DNA of 64,000 nucleotides from Kaistia dalseonensis. Its GTDB lineage: Bacteria; Pseudomonadota; Alphaproteobacteria; Rhizobiales; Kaistiaceae. Of the stretch, positions 7,894 to 16,392 are shown one piece after another. Made by a program: the position numbers and the translations under genes. The notes under the pieces were generated by a model. The model did not search any database. It was not told the DNA's origin and saw nothing but the letters and a program-made list of their open reading frames with translations. The stretch spans positions 1,054,001-1,118,000 of the forward strand of contig NZ_JAUSVO010000001.1 in NCBI RefSeq assembly GCF_030814715.1. The letters run 5' to 3'. Within the stretch, counting starts at the first letter, position 1. Every line of letters begins with the position of its first letter.

Positions 7894-9023
7894 CAGAACA
7901 GCGCGACAATTTCCTGAGCCAGATCCGCAGTCTCGGCGAATTGGTGAAGACGGAGACGATGGCGATCGAGGCGCGCGCCCGCCTGCTTCTCACCACGCCC
8001 GAGATCTACGGCATCCGCCAGATCATCCTGACTGGCTCCGGCGATTCCTTCTTTGCCGCGGTCGCGGCCGCGCCGGCGATCCGTGCCTGGACCGGACTGC
8101 CGGTGCAGCCCATGGTCTCGATGGAGGCCTCCCGCTATATCGACCACGGCGTTGCCCGTGAGAGCGGGCGCAATCGCGGCATCCTGGTCGTTGCCCTCTC
8201 CAATTCCGGCGAGGGCGCTCGCGTCGTCGAGGCGGCGACCCGGCTTCGGGCTTTTGGCGCGCTGACGCTGGCGCTGACGGCCAACAATGACAGCCGCCTG
8301 GGCAAGGCCTGTGAACGCGTGCTGAACGTCGCCGTGCCGTCCGGTGCGCCGGCGCCCGGCACGCGCTCCTATGTCGCCTCGCTGCTCGGCGCCTATCTCC
8401 TCGGCATCCGCATCGCCGAGGTGCTGATGACCAAGACGATGGACGAGGCCAATGCGCTGCGCAAAGAGCTGACGGACCTTTCGATTGGCCTCTCCGGCCT
8501 TTCGGAGAAGCTGGAGCCGATCGTGGAGCGCACCGTGGGCGGCTGGGCTGGCTTCCACGCAGCCAATTTCATCGGCAGCGGCCCCTCCTTCGGCACGGCC
8601 TCCTTCGCGGCGGCGAAGCTGGTCGAGGCCGCTGGCGTCCATGCGACACCACAGGACGCCGAAGAATTCCACCATCTCGACTTCTTCGTCGACAACCCGG
8701 CCAGTGTGCCGGCGATCCTGTTTGCGCCGGCCAAGGCGTTGTCGCGCACACGGGCCAAGGAACTGGTCGATACGCTCACCATGATCCAGCGCCCGTTCCT
8801 GGTCGCGACCGACGATCCGGATTTCGCTCCAGCTGACAGGCTCCTGCTTCTGCCGGCGACCTCGGAGCTCTTTGCGCCGATCGTCCAGACCGTTCCGGCG
8901 ACCCTGGTCGCGGCCTTTTGGGCGCACGCTATCGGCGCCAAGCACTATCGCGGCCATGCCGGCCTCTGGGCTGGTGCCCAAGGCGCGACGATCGTCCGCA
9001 ACAGTCCCATCGAGCTCGATTGA
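7890..9023 (+). CDS. SIS-domain protein (GlmS isomerase-domain/FrlB-like deglycase or isomerase)
   Basis: The 377-aa protein contains two sugar-isomerase (SIS) domains. The first has ILTGSGDSFFAA near residue 50 and SNSGEGARVVEA near residue 105; the second covers about 200-350. The layout matches the isomerase half of GlmS and its relatives AgaS and FrlB/FraB, which act on aminosugar phosphates or fructosamine phosphates. It is coupled to the PfkB gene by ATGA. I infer that the pair handles a phosphorylated N-substituted sugar, but the precise substrate is open. Confidence 0.88.
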   Translation: MTEQRDNFLSQIRSLGELVKTETMAIEARARLLLTTPEIYGIRQIILTGSGDSFFAAVAAAPAIRAWTGLPVQPMVSMEASRYIDHGVARESGRNRGILVVALSNSGEGARVVEAATRLRAFGALTLALTANNDSRLGKACERVLNVAVPSGAPAPGTRSYVASLLGAYLLGIRIAEVLMTKTMDEANALRKELTDLSIGLSGLSEKLEPIVERTVGGWAGFHAANFIGSGPSFGTASFAAAKLVEAAGVHATPQDAEEFHHLDFFVDNPASVPAILFAPAKALSRTRAKELVDTLTMIQRPFLVATDDPDFAPADRLLLLPATSELFAPIVQTVPATLVAAFWAHAIGAKHYRGHAGLWAGAQGATIVRNSPIELD

Positions 9024-9031
9024 GAGAAGAC

Positions 9032-9436
9032 ATGGTCAAGACCTACAAGCTGTCGACGGACAGAAACGGCCTCATCGACATCACGCCGCAGGTCGAGGCG
9101 GCGCTCGCCGAATCGGGCCTGTCGGACGGCATCCTGCTCGTCTCGATCCCGCACTCGACTGCGAGCCTCACGGTCATGTCACCCTGGGACCCGCTCGGTC
9201 TCGAGGACGTGCATGACGAGATCAACCGGATCGTGCCGACGCGGATCGATTTCAAGCATCAATACGATACGCCTCAGGATGCCTCCGCCCATGTGAAGGC
9301 GGCGATCGTCGGCCATTCGCGCTCCTTCTTCTTCGAGGGCGGCAAGCTCGGCCTCGGCCATTCGCAAAAGATCTATTTCTGGGAGTTCGATGGGCCCCGC
9401 AGCCGGCAGTTCCAGATCCAGTTCGTCGGCCAATAG
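9032..9436 (+). CDS. YjbQ/UPF0047 family protein
   Basis: The 134-aa protein has the YjbQ signatures: an IPHSTASLTV motif near residue 39, SAHVKAAIVGHS near residue 88 and YFWEFDGPRSR near the end. Family members have weak thiamine-phosphate-synthase activity, but their physiological role is unsettled. I chose the ATG at 9032 (MVKTYKLS), 8 nt after the SIS stop and preceded by GAGAGAAG. Its place inside a sugar operon suggests a phosphate-ester- or metal-dependent role in the same pathway. Confidence 0.88.
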   Translation: MVKTYKLSTDRNGLIDITPQVEAALAESGLSDGILLVSIPHSTASLTVMSPWDPLGLEDVHDEINRIVPTRIDFKHQYDTPQDASAHVKAAIVGHSRSFFFEGGKLGLGHSQKIYFWEFDGPRSRQFQIQFVGQ

Positions 9437-9451
9437 GGAAGCGACGCGCCC

Positions 9452-10375
9452 ATGAGCAAGTATGACCACCTTCCCGCCGTGAACCGCGAGACCTGGGGAA
9501 ACTACAAATATCGCGACAACGTGCCCCTGGAAGGCCTGATGATCGACGGCAAGCCCGCCTTGACCGGCATCGATCCCGAAAAGGTCGGCGACTACGTCCT
9601 GGTCTTCGTGCGCGATCCGCTCTGCGCCTATGACGATGATCCGGCGACGCAGCTTTCCCAGCGGCTGGAAGATCCGGTCCTCGTCGGCAAGACGGGCATG
9701 TTCACGACCTGGTCGGGCCACTACAAGGGCGCGCATGTCACTGCGATCTCCGGCGGCTCGGGCTCGCCCGAGGCCGAGCTCTGCATGGTCGAGTTTCTCG
9801 AACACACCAAGGCCTCGACCTATCTGCGCGTCGGCGGCTCCGGTGGCACGAACGAACAGGTCCGCCCCGGCGATCTGGTCATCGCCAAGGGCATTGTCCG
9901 CGCCGATGGCCTCTCGGCCACCTATGTCGATGGGGGCTGGCCGGCAGTCTGCAGCCCGGATGTCGTGATGGCGCTCGCCGAGGCCGCGCAGGCGCTTGGC
10001 GCGCGTTACCATATCGGCCTCACGCGCTCATCGGATTCCGATTTCATCGGTGGCGGAAGGCCATCCGTGCGCGGCTATCTCAGGCCGCAAAACGCCATGG
10101 TCGTCGACGAGTGCCGTCGCACGGGCGTGCTGAACGGCGATCGCGAGGCATCCGGCATCGTCACGCTCGCAACCCTCTTCGGCAAGCGCGGCGGCTCGGT
10201 CTGCTCTGTCGCCGACAACATCGCGACCGGCGAGGTCTTCAAGGCCGGTGCCGGCCACAACGCCGCAATCGACGTCGCGCTCGAAGGCGTCGCGCTGCTC
10301 GCCCGCATGGACCGCGCCCGGGACAAGGCGGGAGCCCCATATTGGCTCCCCTCGATGGGATTGGCCGAGGCGTAG
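9452..10375 (+). CDS. Nucleoside phosphorylase (PNP/UDP phosphorylase family)
   Basis: The 307-aa protein shows PNP/UdP fold signatures: ISGGSGSPEAE near residue 95, the phosphate-site-like RVGGSGGTNEQVRPGDLVIA near 130, and REASGIVTLATLFGKRGGSV near 230. The last corresponds to the family's MEAS ribose/base-binding motif. It follows YjbQ by 15 nt. It would cleave a nucleoside-like N-glycoside to base and sugar-1-phosphate. With the kinase and SIS genes this implies that the operon's substrate is an N-glycoside, a nucleoside analogue or a modified ribosyl compound. It is the last gene of the operon. Confidence 0.85.
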   Translation: MSKYDHLPAVNRETWGNYKYRDNVPLEGLMIDGKPALTGIDPEKVGDYVLVFVRDPLCAYDDDPATQLSQRLEDPVLVGKTGMFTTWSGHYKGAHVTAISGGSGSPEAELCMVEFLEHTKASTYLRVGGSGGTNEQVRPGDLVIAKGIVRADGLSATYVDGGWPAVCSPDVVMALAEAAQALGARYHIGLTRSSDSDFIGGGRPSVRGYLRPQNAMVVDECRRTGVLNGDREASGIVTLATLFGKRGGSVCSVADNIATGEVFKAGAGHNAAIDVALEGVALLARMDRARDKAGAPYWLPSMGLAEA

Positions 10376-10424
10376 CCGAGAAGAGAGAAAGTGCCGGCGC
10401 ACGTCGCCCCGGTGCGTTCTCCGA

Positions 10425-10886
10425 TCAGTCGCGAAACTCGATCACGGCCTCGATCTCCACCGGAATGCCGAATGGCAGCGACGCCACGCCGACCGCCGAA
10501 CGTGCATGGCGGCCGAGCTGGGGAAAGACCTCGCCGAAGAGGTTCGAGCATCCGTCGATGACGAACGGATGCCGGGTGAAATCCGGCGTCGTGTTGACCA
10601 TACCGAGGAGCTTGACGATCCGGCTCACGCGGTCGAGGCTCCCGAGTTCAGCCTCGATGACGGCGAGCAGGTTCAGCCCGACGAGACGCGCAAAGCCCTG
10701 CGCCTCCTCGGCCGTGAAATCGGCCCCGACCTTGCCGACGATGGGCCGGCCCTCGGCGTCGGCCGGAGCCAATCCCGAGATGAACAGCAGATTGCCGGTC
10801 CGAACGGCCGGCGTGAAATTGCCAACTGGTGCCGGCGGGCGCGGCAGGACGATGGCGAGGCTGGCGAGCCGCTCGGATATCGACAT
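10425..10886 (-). CDS. RidA/YjgF/Rid-family protein
   Basis: The 153-aa protein has the Rid fold. VRTGNLLFISGLAP lies near residue 30. The conserved ARSAVGVASLP segment (Arg of the active site) and EIEAVIEF at the C-terminus lie where the family has its Arg and Glu. RidA-like proteins hydrolyse reactive enamine/imine intermediates or related N-carbamoyl species (as RutC in pyrimidine breakdown). The start MSISERLA at 10886 is chosen over an upstream ATG at 10928. It lies 63 nt after the NIPSNAP gene in the N-heterocycle region and is probably co-transcribed with it. Confidence 0.88.
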   Translation of the reverse strand: MSISERLASLAIVLPRPPAPVGNFTPAVRTGNLLFISGLAPADAEGRPIVGKVGADFTAEEAQGFARLVGLNLLAVIEAELGSLDRVSRIVKLLGMVNTTPDFTRHPFVIDGCSNLFGEVFPQLGRHARSAVGVASLPFGIPVEIEAVIEFRD

Positions 10887-10949
10887 TTCTAGACCTGATG
10901 GAGAAAGGCGCCGCGCCTCCGCAGGCAACGGCGCTGGATTTGGCGATGG

Positions 10950-11588
10950 CTATTTGAGATCCGAGAACCCGGTCGCGACGAAGAGTTCCGACTGCAGCGA
11001 GGTGAGCCTGGCCGAGCTGCCGGGCGGCGGCCAGATCCCTTCCTTGCTCGCCTGGGCGCGTGCCTTCACGCGGTCCTCGATCGTCTTGTAGGGCCAGAAA
11101 TGCACCATTTTCTGCGGCGCGCCTTCGACCGAACCCATGACCATCAGGAGCTTCGACATCGTGTTGCGCCGGTCGACGACCTTGCTCCAGGCCTCCGCCG
11201 TCTCGGGCAGGCCGCCGGGCTGCAGCGTGTAGGTGCGGATTTCGTAGAAGGGTCCGTATTCGCCCGGCTCGATCGGATCCATGAAGAAAAGCGGCTCGAA
11301 GGCCGTGCTGCTGATTCCGCCAAGATAAGCGCCGATGCCGTAGGGATTTTCCGTCTGCATCAGGCGCGCGCGCTCGGCCGCCAGTGCCTCCGCATTCTCA
11401 TAGGCCGTCAGGAAGGCGAAGCGGTTGAGTACGCCGAACTCGCAGGAGAAGCAGCCGAGCGGCCGGCCCGTGCTCGAAAAATCCTTGTAGGTCTGCGGCA
11501 GGAGCGGCAGCACTGCGCCCAGCGTATTGGGCAGCAGCGACAGGATGGTCAGGTCATACAGCATTCGATCGTCCCGGAATTGAGCCAT
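10950..11588 (-). CDS. NIPSNAP-family protein
   Basis: The 212-aa protein has two ferredoxin-like NIPSNAP domains. The first is MLYDLTILSLLPNT..., the second FYEIRTYTLQPGGLPETAEAW near residue 112. Small bacterial NIPSNAP proteins are common in catabolic operons, but their function is unknown. The start is 11588 (MAQFRDDRM) or 11564 (MLYDLT); the second fits the domain better. It is divergent from the amidohydrolase at 11698, and an ATTGGTACACCA operator-like site lies between them. Confidence 0.82.
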   Translation of the reverse strand: MAQFRDDRMLYDLTILSLLPNTLGAVLPLLPQTYKDFSSTGRPLGCFSCEFGVLNRFAFLTAYENAEALAAERARLMQTENPYGIGAYLGGISSTAFEPLFFMDPIEPGEYGPFYEIRTYTLQPGGLPETAEAWSKVVDRRNTMSKLLMVMGSVEGAPQKMVHFWPYKTIEDRVKARAQASKEGIWPPPGSSARLTSLQSELFVATGFSDLK

Positions 11589-11618
11589 TCATGGCAAGGC
11601 TTTCCAAACTCGCACGGC

Positions 11619-11631
11619 ATTGGTACACCAT
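11619..11631. promoter_or_regulatory. Operator-like site ATTGGTACACCAT
   Basis: It sits between the NIPSNAP/RidA operon and the amidohydrolase. It is a variant of the palindrome ATTGGTATACCAAT at 13952. The 12 bp ACGGCATTGGTA here recur exactly in front of xdhA at 31080-31091. It is inferred to be a GntR operator. Confidence 0.6.
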
Positions 11632-11697
11632 AGGAATTCCATGTGCACGCCGAAATTCACTCGGCATCTGGCACCATGCATGCGGAGAGGAAACAGG

Positions 11698-13050
11698 ATG
11701 TACGATCTCGTGGTGATGGGGCGCGTTGTGGCTCCCGCCGGCATTGTCGAGGGAGGCTGGATCGCCGTTTCGGGCGGTCGCATCGCCGCAATCGGGACGG
11801 GCGCCGCGCCGATGGCATCGACCAGCCACGACTATGGCTCGGCCTATCTCCTCCCCGGAATCATCGACGGCCAAACCCATGCGGGCAGCCAGATCGGCTT
11901 TGCCGGGATGGCGCCGACCACCCGGGCGGCGGCCATGGGCGGCGTCACGACCATTGTCGACATGCCCTATGACGATCCCGATCCCGTGACGACCGGCGCC
12001 ATTCTGGCCGGGAAGATCGACGCGATCGAGCGGCTCGCCGTTTGCGACGTCGCCCTCTACGGCACGGTGCCGACGACGCCCGATCCGGACCACATTGCAG
12101 AGCTGATCGCGGGTGGTGTCTGCGCGTTCAAGATCTCCTCGTTCGAGGCGCATCCCCATCGCTTCCCGCGCATCGGCAACGCCGCAACCCATCTGCTGCT
12201 CGAAACGCTCGGGGGCTCCGGCCTGCCGGTAGGGCTGCACAATGAGGATCAGGAGATCGTCCGCAGCCTTGCCGCCAAATTCCGGGCCGAGGGCCGCACC
12301 AGCCCGTCCGACCACAGCCCCAGCCGACCCGAGGTCGCGGAGCTGACGGCGACGGCGAACTTCCTCGAACTCGGCGCCGCGACCGGTTCACATCTCCATA
12401 TCGTGCATATCTCGATCGCCGACGGCTTCGACCTGGTGCGCTCCTACCGTGACCGCGGCGTGAACGCGACCGCCGAAATGTGCGTGCATTATCTGCTCTT
12501 CGATGCGGCAGACGACGCGCCGCGCCTCGGCGGGCTGCTCAAGGTCAATCCGCCCATCCGCACGGGGCAGAAGGATGCGCTCTGGGAGGTGCTGGAAGCG
12601 GGCGGGTGCACGTTCGTATCGTCGGACCACAGCGCCTGGCCGCTCGACCGCAAGCAAAATGCCTCGATCTTCGACGTCGCAGCGGGCATGCCGGGCCTCG
12701 AGACACTGCTGCCGGCCTTCTTCACTGGTGCAGCGGCCCGTAAGTGTGCCGATGACGCGGCCCGCATGACGGCGGATCTTCTCAGCGACAGGGTGGCGAA
12801 ATTCTTCGGCCTTCCCCACAAGGGCCGGCTCGCGCCGGGTTTTGATGCCGACATCGCCGTGCTCGATCCGACTCCGGGCGTCTACGAGTCAACGCGCAAT
12901 GCCGACGGACCTGGCTGGAGCGCCTATGATGGCGTGGAGTTCGCCGCAACGCCGGTCGCGACCTTCGTGCGTGGCCGGCAGGTCTGGGATGGGACGTCCA
13001 TCACGGCGCCGGCCGGGCACGGCCAGTTTGTCGCCCGTCCGCCGCGCTGA
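11698..13050 (+). CDS. Cyclic amidohydrolase (dihydroorotase/hydantoinase/allantoinase-like) with altered HxH
   Basis: The 450-aa TIM-barrel protein belongs to the cyclic-amide branch of the amidohydrolases. Probable metal ligands are Lys145 (AFKISSF, the carbamylated lysine), His181 (LHNEDQE), His237 (IVHIS) and Asp310 (SSDHSAW). The strand-1 HxH motif reads QTH (Gln59-His61), so one expected ligand is replaced. It would open a cyclic amide or imide ring such as a hydantoin or dihydropyrimidine. The start at 11698 has GGAGAGG upstream and matches the MYDLVVMGRVV beginning of the family. It is the only plus-strand gene of its unit and is divergent from NIPSNAP/RidA. Confidence 0.87.
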   Translation: MYDLVVMGRVVAPAGIVEGGWIAVSGGRIAAIGTGAAPMASTSHDYGSAYLLPGIIDGQTHAGSQIGFAGMAPTTRAAAMGGVTTIVDMPYDDPDPVTTGAILAGKIDAIERLAVCDVALYGTVPTTPDPDHIAELIAGGVCAFKISSFEAHPHRFPRIGNAATHLLLETLGGSGLPVGLHNEDQEIVRSLAAKFRAEGRTSPSDHSPSRPEVAELTATANFLELGAATGSHLHIVHISIADGFDLVRSYRDRGVNATAEMCVHYLLFDAADDAPRLGGLLKVNPPIRTGQKDALWEVLEAGGCTFVSSDHSAWPLDRKQNASIFDVAAGMPGLETLLPAFFTGAAARKCADDAARMTADLLSDRVAKFFGLPHKGRLAPGFDADIAVLDPTPGVYESTRNADGPGWSAYDGVEFAATPVATFVRGRQVWDGTSITAPAGHGQFVARPPR

Positions 13051-13054
13051 CGCC

Positions 13055-13738
13055 CTAGCGAATGGCGCCGGACAGCCGGTCGATGAGCGCCAGTTTCACG
13101 ACTTCGATGTGCTTGGCCATGGCGGCCCGCGCCCGCTCGCCATCGCCGCTCTCGATCGCATCGAGCAACAGCGTGTTCTGCTCGACGCCAAAGCTCGGTG
13201 TCACGGACTTGCGCGAGGCGTTGAAGATATGGGTCCGGCGCCGGAGGTCGCGAATCATCGAGGCCATGAGCACGTTGCCGGCCGTGTCGGCGATCTCGCC
13301 ATGCAGCAGGTCGTCGACCTCCCAGATGTCGCTCAAGGTCGGCTTGGGGTTCTTGGCGATCTTCTCCAGGGCGGCGCGGATGATGGCGAGCCGTTCAGGC
13401 GGGATGCGACCGGCGGCGAGCCTTGCGGCTTCCGCCTCCAGCAACTGCCGCACATTCAGGATCTCGACAAAGGCTTCGGTTGAGAACGGACTGACGGTGA
13501 CGCCGCGATTGGGCTGCTTGTAGACCAGTCCTTCCGCCTCGAGCCGCCCCAAAGCCTCGCGGATCGGCGTGCGCGACGCGTTGAGCTGTTCGGCCATGCG
13601 CCGCTCGGTAATCACGTCGCCCGGCCTGAGCTCGCCCCGGATCAAAAGGTCGATCAGTTGCTCATAGACCTGTTCCGTGAGGTTGGGACGGTCTGCCGAT
13701 CCCGCGACATCCAGAACCAATTCATCGATTTCGCCCAA
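13055..13738 (-). CDS. GntR-family transcriptional regulator (FadR/FCD type)
   Basis: The 227-aa protein has a GntR winged helix (residues about 18-85, with MAEQLNASRTPIREALGRLEAEGLV) followed by an FCD effector domain (about 95-215). In such proteins the FCD domain binds a small carboxylic acid through a metal. It ends 4 nt from the amidohydrolase stop and is divergent from the nitrilase operon at 14005, with a perfect palindrome between. It resembles the second GntR at 25240 closely in the effector domain (RDLRRRTHIFN in both), suggesting paralogues with related signals. Confidence 0.93.
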   Translation of the reverse strand: MGEIDELVLDVAGSADRPNLTEQVYEQLIDLLIRGELRPGDVITERRMAEQLNASRTPIREALGRLEAEGLVYKQPNRGVTVSPFSTEAFVEILNVRQLLEAEAARLAAGRIPPERLAIIRAALEKIAKNPKPTLSDIWEVDDLLHGEIADTAGNVLMASMIRDLRRRTHIFNASRKSVTPSFGVEQNTLLLDAIESGDGERARAAMAKHIEVVKLALIDRLSGAIR

Positions 13739-13811
13739 GCGCCTATCTCCCAGCTTTGCGAGGCAGTCATATATCTCACTGTGCGCCGTTGGAAGACACT
13801 AGGGATAACTA

Positions 13812-13822
13812 CGGTATTCCAG
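13812..13822. promoter_or_regulatory. Operator-like half-site CGGTATTCCAG in front of gntR
   Basis: GGTATTCCA, a degenerate version of the regulon palindrome, lies about 75 nt upstream of the GntR start at 13738. It is possibly the autoregulatory site. Confidence 0.35.
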
Positions 13823-13921
13823 GAGATCCCTCGATTTGGCGCCTGTCGATGCAATCATGCCGACAATTCGCGCACGACACACCCCTGCCCGCGTTTTCAG
13901 CAGAACCTTCGTCACTGGGGC

Positions 13922-13965
13922 TTGCAATTCGAGACGGCTTGGCTATTAGCTATTGGTATACCAAT
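13922..13965 (+). promoter_or_regulatory. Promoter with perfect operator ATTGGTATACCAAT
   Basis: A TTGCAA box (13922-13927) and TATTAG (13944-13949), spaced 16 bp, precede the nitrilase-Rieske operon. The perfect 14-bp palindrome ATTGGTATACCAAT at 13952-13965 covers the expected start of transcription, a typical repressor position. The adjacent GntR protein is the likely ligand. Confidence 0.6.
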
Positions 13966-14004
13966 GGCGTGCAATTAGTCCGCCGATCGCATAGAGGTCT
14001 TCCC

Positions 14005-15045
14005 ATGCCCATAAAGCCCTGGCGCGCGACCAGCATCCAGATGCGCAGCGAACGCGCGACGCAGGCGCCGGACGACGCTGCCGCCAAAGCGCTCATGCTC
14101 CGGAACCTCGATCGCCTGATGCGCCTGATCGGAGAGGCCTGCGCTTCGCCGCTGAAGCCCGATCTCGTTGTTTTCCCCGAATTCGCGCTGCAGGGCCCAC
14201 CATTGCAGATGCATGTGCGCGAATGGATCGATCGGGCCTGTTCGACCATTCCCGGTCCGCTGACCGAACCGCTGCAGGAACTGGCCCGGCGCGAGCAGAT
14301 CTACATTGCCGGCAACATGTTCGAGGCGCCGACGGAGTGGCCGGGGCGCTATTTCAATTCGTCGTTCCTGATCGACCGCAACGGCGAGGTGATCCTCAAT
14401 TATCGCCGCATCAACACCGCCGCCTTCCCCTCGCCGCACGACTTCATGGCCGACTACATGGCCGCGACGCCGCAGGAGCAGGTGTTCCCCGTCGTGGAAA
14501 CCGAGCTTGGCCGGCTTGCGGTCATTCCTTGCGGCGAAATCAATATTCCGGAGGTCGCGCGCGTCTTCATGATGCAGGGCGCTGAGGTGATCCTGCATCC
14601 GACCAACTCGAAATATACGGTCGGCCAGGAGGCCGCCAAGGTCGGGCGCGCGACCGAGAACATGTGCTACCTCGTCAGCGCCAACGTTGCCGGCCCGATC
14701 GGCTTCTCGCCCGACAATACGATCATGGGCGGCCGCTCGCACATTCTCGACCATCACGGCAATACGATCGCGTTCCAGGAGGATGCGTCCGAAGGCGTCG
14801 GCGTTACCGGCATGATCGATATCGAGGCGCTACGTACCGATCGACGCGCCGATACCGGCATGCACAACCCGCTGCTGCGGGCGCGCTTCGAGATGTACCG
14901 TCCCTATTACGCGAGCGCGGAGTTCTACCCCGCCAACCATTTTCTCTCGTCGCCGATGACCGACACAGCGCAGACGCGCGAAAGCGTCGCGATCGCGCGC
15001 GCCAATCTCGAAAAGCTGCGCGTGCTGCAGCCCCTGACGAACTGA
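14005..15045 (+). CDS. Nitrilase-superfamily carbon-nitrogen hydrolase (first copy)
   Basis: The 346-aa enzyme has the nitrilase alpha-beta-beta-alpha fold. Glu59 (FPEFALQG) and Cys176 (IPCGEINIPE) match the catalytic Glu and Cys. The catalytic Lys position reads Arg135 (NYRRIN instead of YRK). The start at 14005 (MPIKPWRATSIQM) is preceded by AGAGGT. It likely hydrolyses an amide or N-carbamoyl group produced by ring opening. It heads an operon with the Rieske oxygenase (18 nt gap) and reductase. A collinear paralogue with the same substitutions is at 24022-25053. Confidence 0.85.
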   Translation: MPIKPWRATSIQMRSERATQAPDDAAAKALMLRNLDRLMRLIGEACASPLKPDLVVFPEFALQGPPLQMHVREWIDRACSTIPGPLTEPLQELARREQIYIAGNMFEAPTEWPGRYFNSSFLIDRNGEVILNYRRINTAAFPSPHDFMADYMAATPQEQVFPVVETELGRLAVIPCGEINIPEVARVFMMQGAEVILHPTNSKYTVGQEAAKVGRATENMCYLVSANVAGPIGFSPDNTIMGGRSHILDHHGNTIAFQEDASEGVGVTGMIDIEALRTDRRADTGMHNPLLRARFEMYRPYYASAEFYPANHFLSSPMTDTAQTRESVAIARANLEKLRVLQPLTN

Positions 15046-15063
15046 GCCCAGGAGACCACCACG

Positions 15064-16392
15064 ATGATCACCGCCGAAGAAAACGAACAGCTTTGCCGCG
15101 TTGGCAAAGGCACTCTGATGGGCAACTTCTTCCGTCAGTTCTGGATGCCCGTCTGCCTTTCCTCCGAACTCAAGGCCGATGGTGATCCGGTTCGCCTGAT
15201 GATCCTCGGAGAGAAGCTCGTCGCCTTCCGTGACAGCGAAGGGCGCGTCGGCGTGTTCGACCATCGCTGCCCGCATCGCTGCGCATCGCTCTTCTTCGGC
15301 CGCAACGAGCTGGGCGGCATACGCTGTGCCTATCATGGCTGGAAATTCGACGTGACCGGCAAGTGCCTCGACCAGCCCAATCTCGAGGATAAGTCCAAAT
15401 ATCCGGCGGGAACCCCGGCGATCGCTTACCGCGTTCAGGAATCCGGTGGGCTCGTCTTTGCCTATATGGGCGAGCGCCAGGAAAACCCGCCGCCACTGCC
15501 CGAGATCGAGGCGATCATGGGCGAGGGCCATGACGGCAACATCGCGCTCACCCACCGCGATTGCAATTACATGCAGGCGCTGGAGGGAGACGTCGACACC
15601 TCGCATCTCGGCTTCCTGCATGTCGGCGGCATCGACGGCGAGAAGCTCGACCTGAGCGATCCGGAGGCCTTCACGGTCACCGAGAAGGCGCCCAAGATCA
15701 ACGTCTCCGTCATGCCGTTCGGCACCATGTACTCCGCGCAGCGCAATGCCTATGAGGGCACCGAGCACCATCGCTTCGCGAGCTATATCTTCCCCATCTG
15801 GGTGACCTACCCCTCGGGGCTGATGGATGACAACGTCACCGTCAACGCCTGGGTCCCGATCGACGACGAGAGCACGATGATCTTCAACATCGACCTCGGC
15901 CGGATCAATGGGCGCAGGAAGAACCTGAAATACAAGGATGGTACGCTGGTTGGCGGCCTCGCGCGTCCGCTCGAATATTTGCCGACCACGACCGACTGGA
16001 AGGGCCGCTGGCGTCCGGTGAAGGATGCCTCCAACGACTATGGCATCGATCGCGAATGGCAGCGCAATGGCGACAGCTACACCGGCATTGTCGGCGTTCC
16101 TCTGCAGGACCAGGCGATCCAGGAGAGCATGGGGCCGATCGTCGATCGCACCATGGAGCATCTGGCGGCCAGCGACCGCATGGTCATCCTGACGCGCCGC
16201 GTCATGCTCGACGCCGCGAAGGAATTTGCGGAGACCGGCAAGCTGCCCGACGTTGTCGATCACCCGGAGCTTTGCCGCGACGCGCGCGGCGGCGACATCG
16301 TCGTGCCCCATGGCACCGACTGGCTCGACGGCTATGAAGAGAAGATGGCCGCCATCAAGGGCTATCGGCCGAAGCTCTTTGCCGCCGAATGA
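15064..16392 (+). CDS. Rieske non-haem iron oxygenase, alpha subunit (phthalate-dioxygenase type)
   Basis: The 442-aa protein has an N-terminal Rieske domain with CPHRC and CAYHGW ligating a 2Fe-2S cluster (residues about 75-100). The catalytic domain has the mononuclear iron motif EGDVDTSHLGFLH at about residues 178-190 (bridging Asp, two His). Domain layout and length match single-component oxygenases that hydroxylate or N-/O-demethylate heterocycles and aromatic acids. No beta subunit is present. Electrons come from the reductase at 16389, with which it overlaps by ATGA. The substrate is inferred to be an N-heterocycle from the cluster context. Confidence 0.92.
   Translation: MITAEENEQLCRVGKGTLMGNFFRQFWMPVCLSSELKADGDPVRLMILGEKLVAFRDSEGRVGVFDHRCPHRCASLFFGRNELGGIRCAYHGWKFDVTGKCLDQPNLEDKSKYPAGTPAIAYRVQESGGLVFAYMGERQENPPPLPEIEAIMGEGHDGNIALTHRDCNYMQALEGDVDTSHLGFLHVGGIDGEKLDLSDPEAFTVTEKAPKINVSVMPFGTMYSAQRNAYEGTEHHRFASYIFPIWVTYPSGLMDDNVTVNAWVPIDDESTMIFNIDLGRINGRRKNLKYKDGTLVGGLARPLEYLPTTTDWKGRWRPVKDASNDYGIDREWQRNGDSYTGIVGVPLQDQAIQESMGPIVDRTMEHLAASDRMVILTRRVMLDAAKEFAETGKLPDVVDHPELCRDARGGDIVVPHGTDWLDGYEEKMAAIKGYRPKLFAAE

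Noticed and set aside
7362-8981. Long minus-strand open frame opposite the PfkB and SIS genes
   Set aside because: It is arginine/glycine-rich and without domains; the plus-strand genes are coupled and recognisable.
14830-16311. Minus-strand frame opposite the Rieske gene
   Set aside because: The plus strand has intact Rieske and iron motifs. The antisense product matches no family I recognise.
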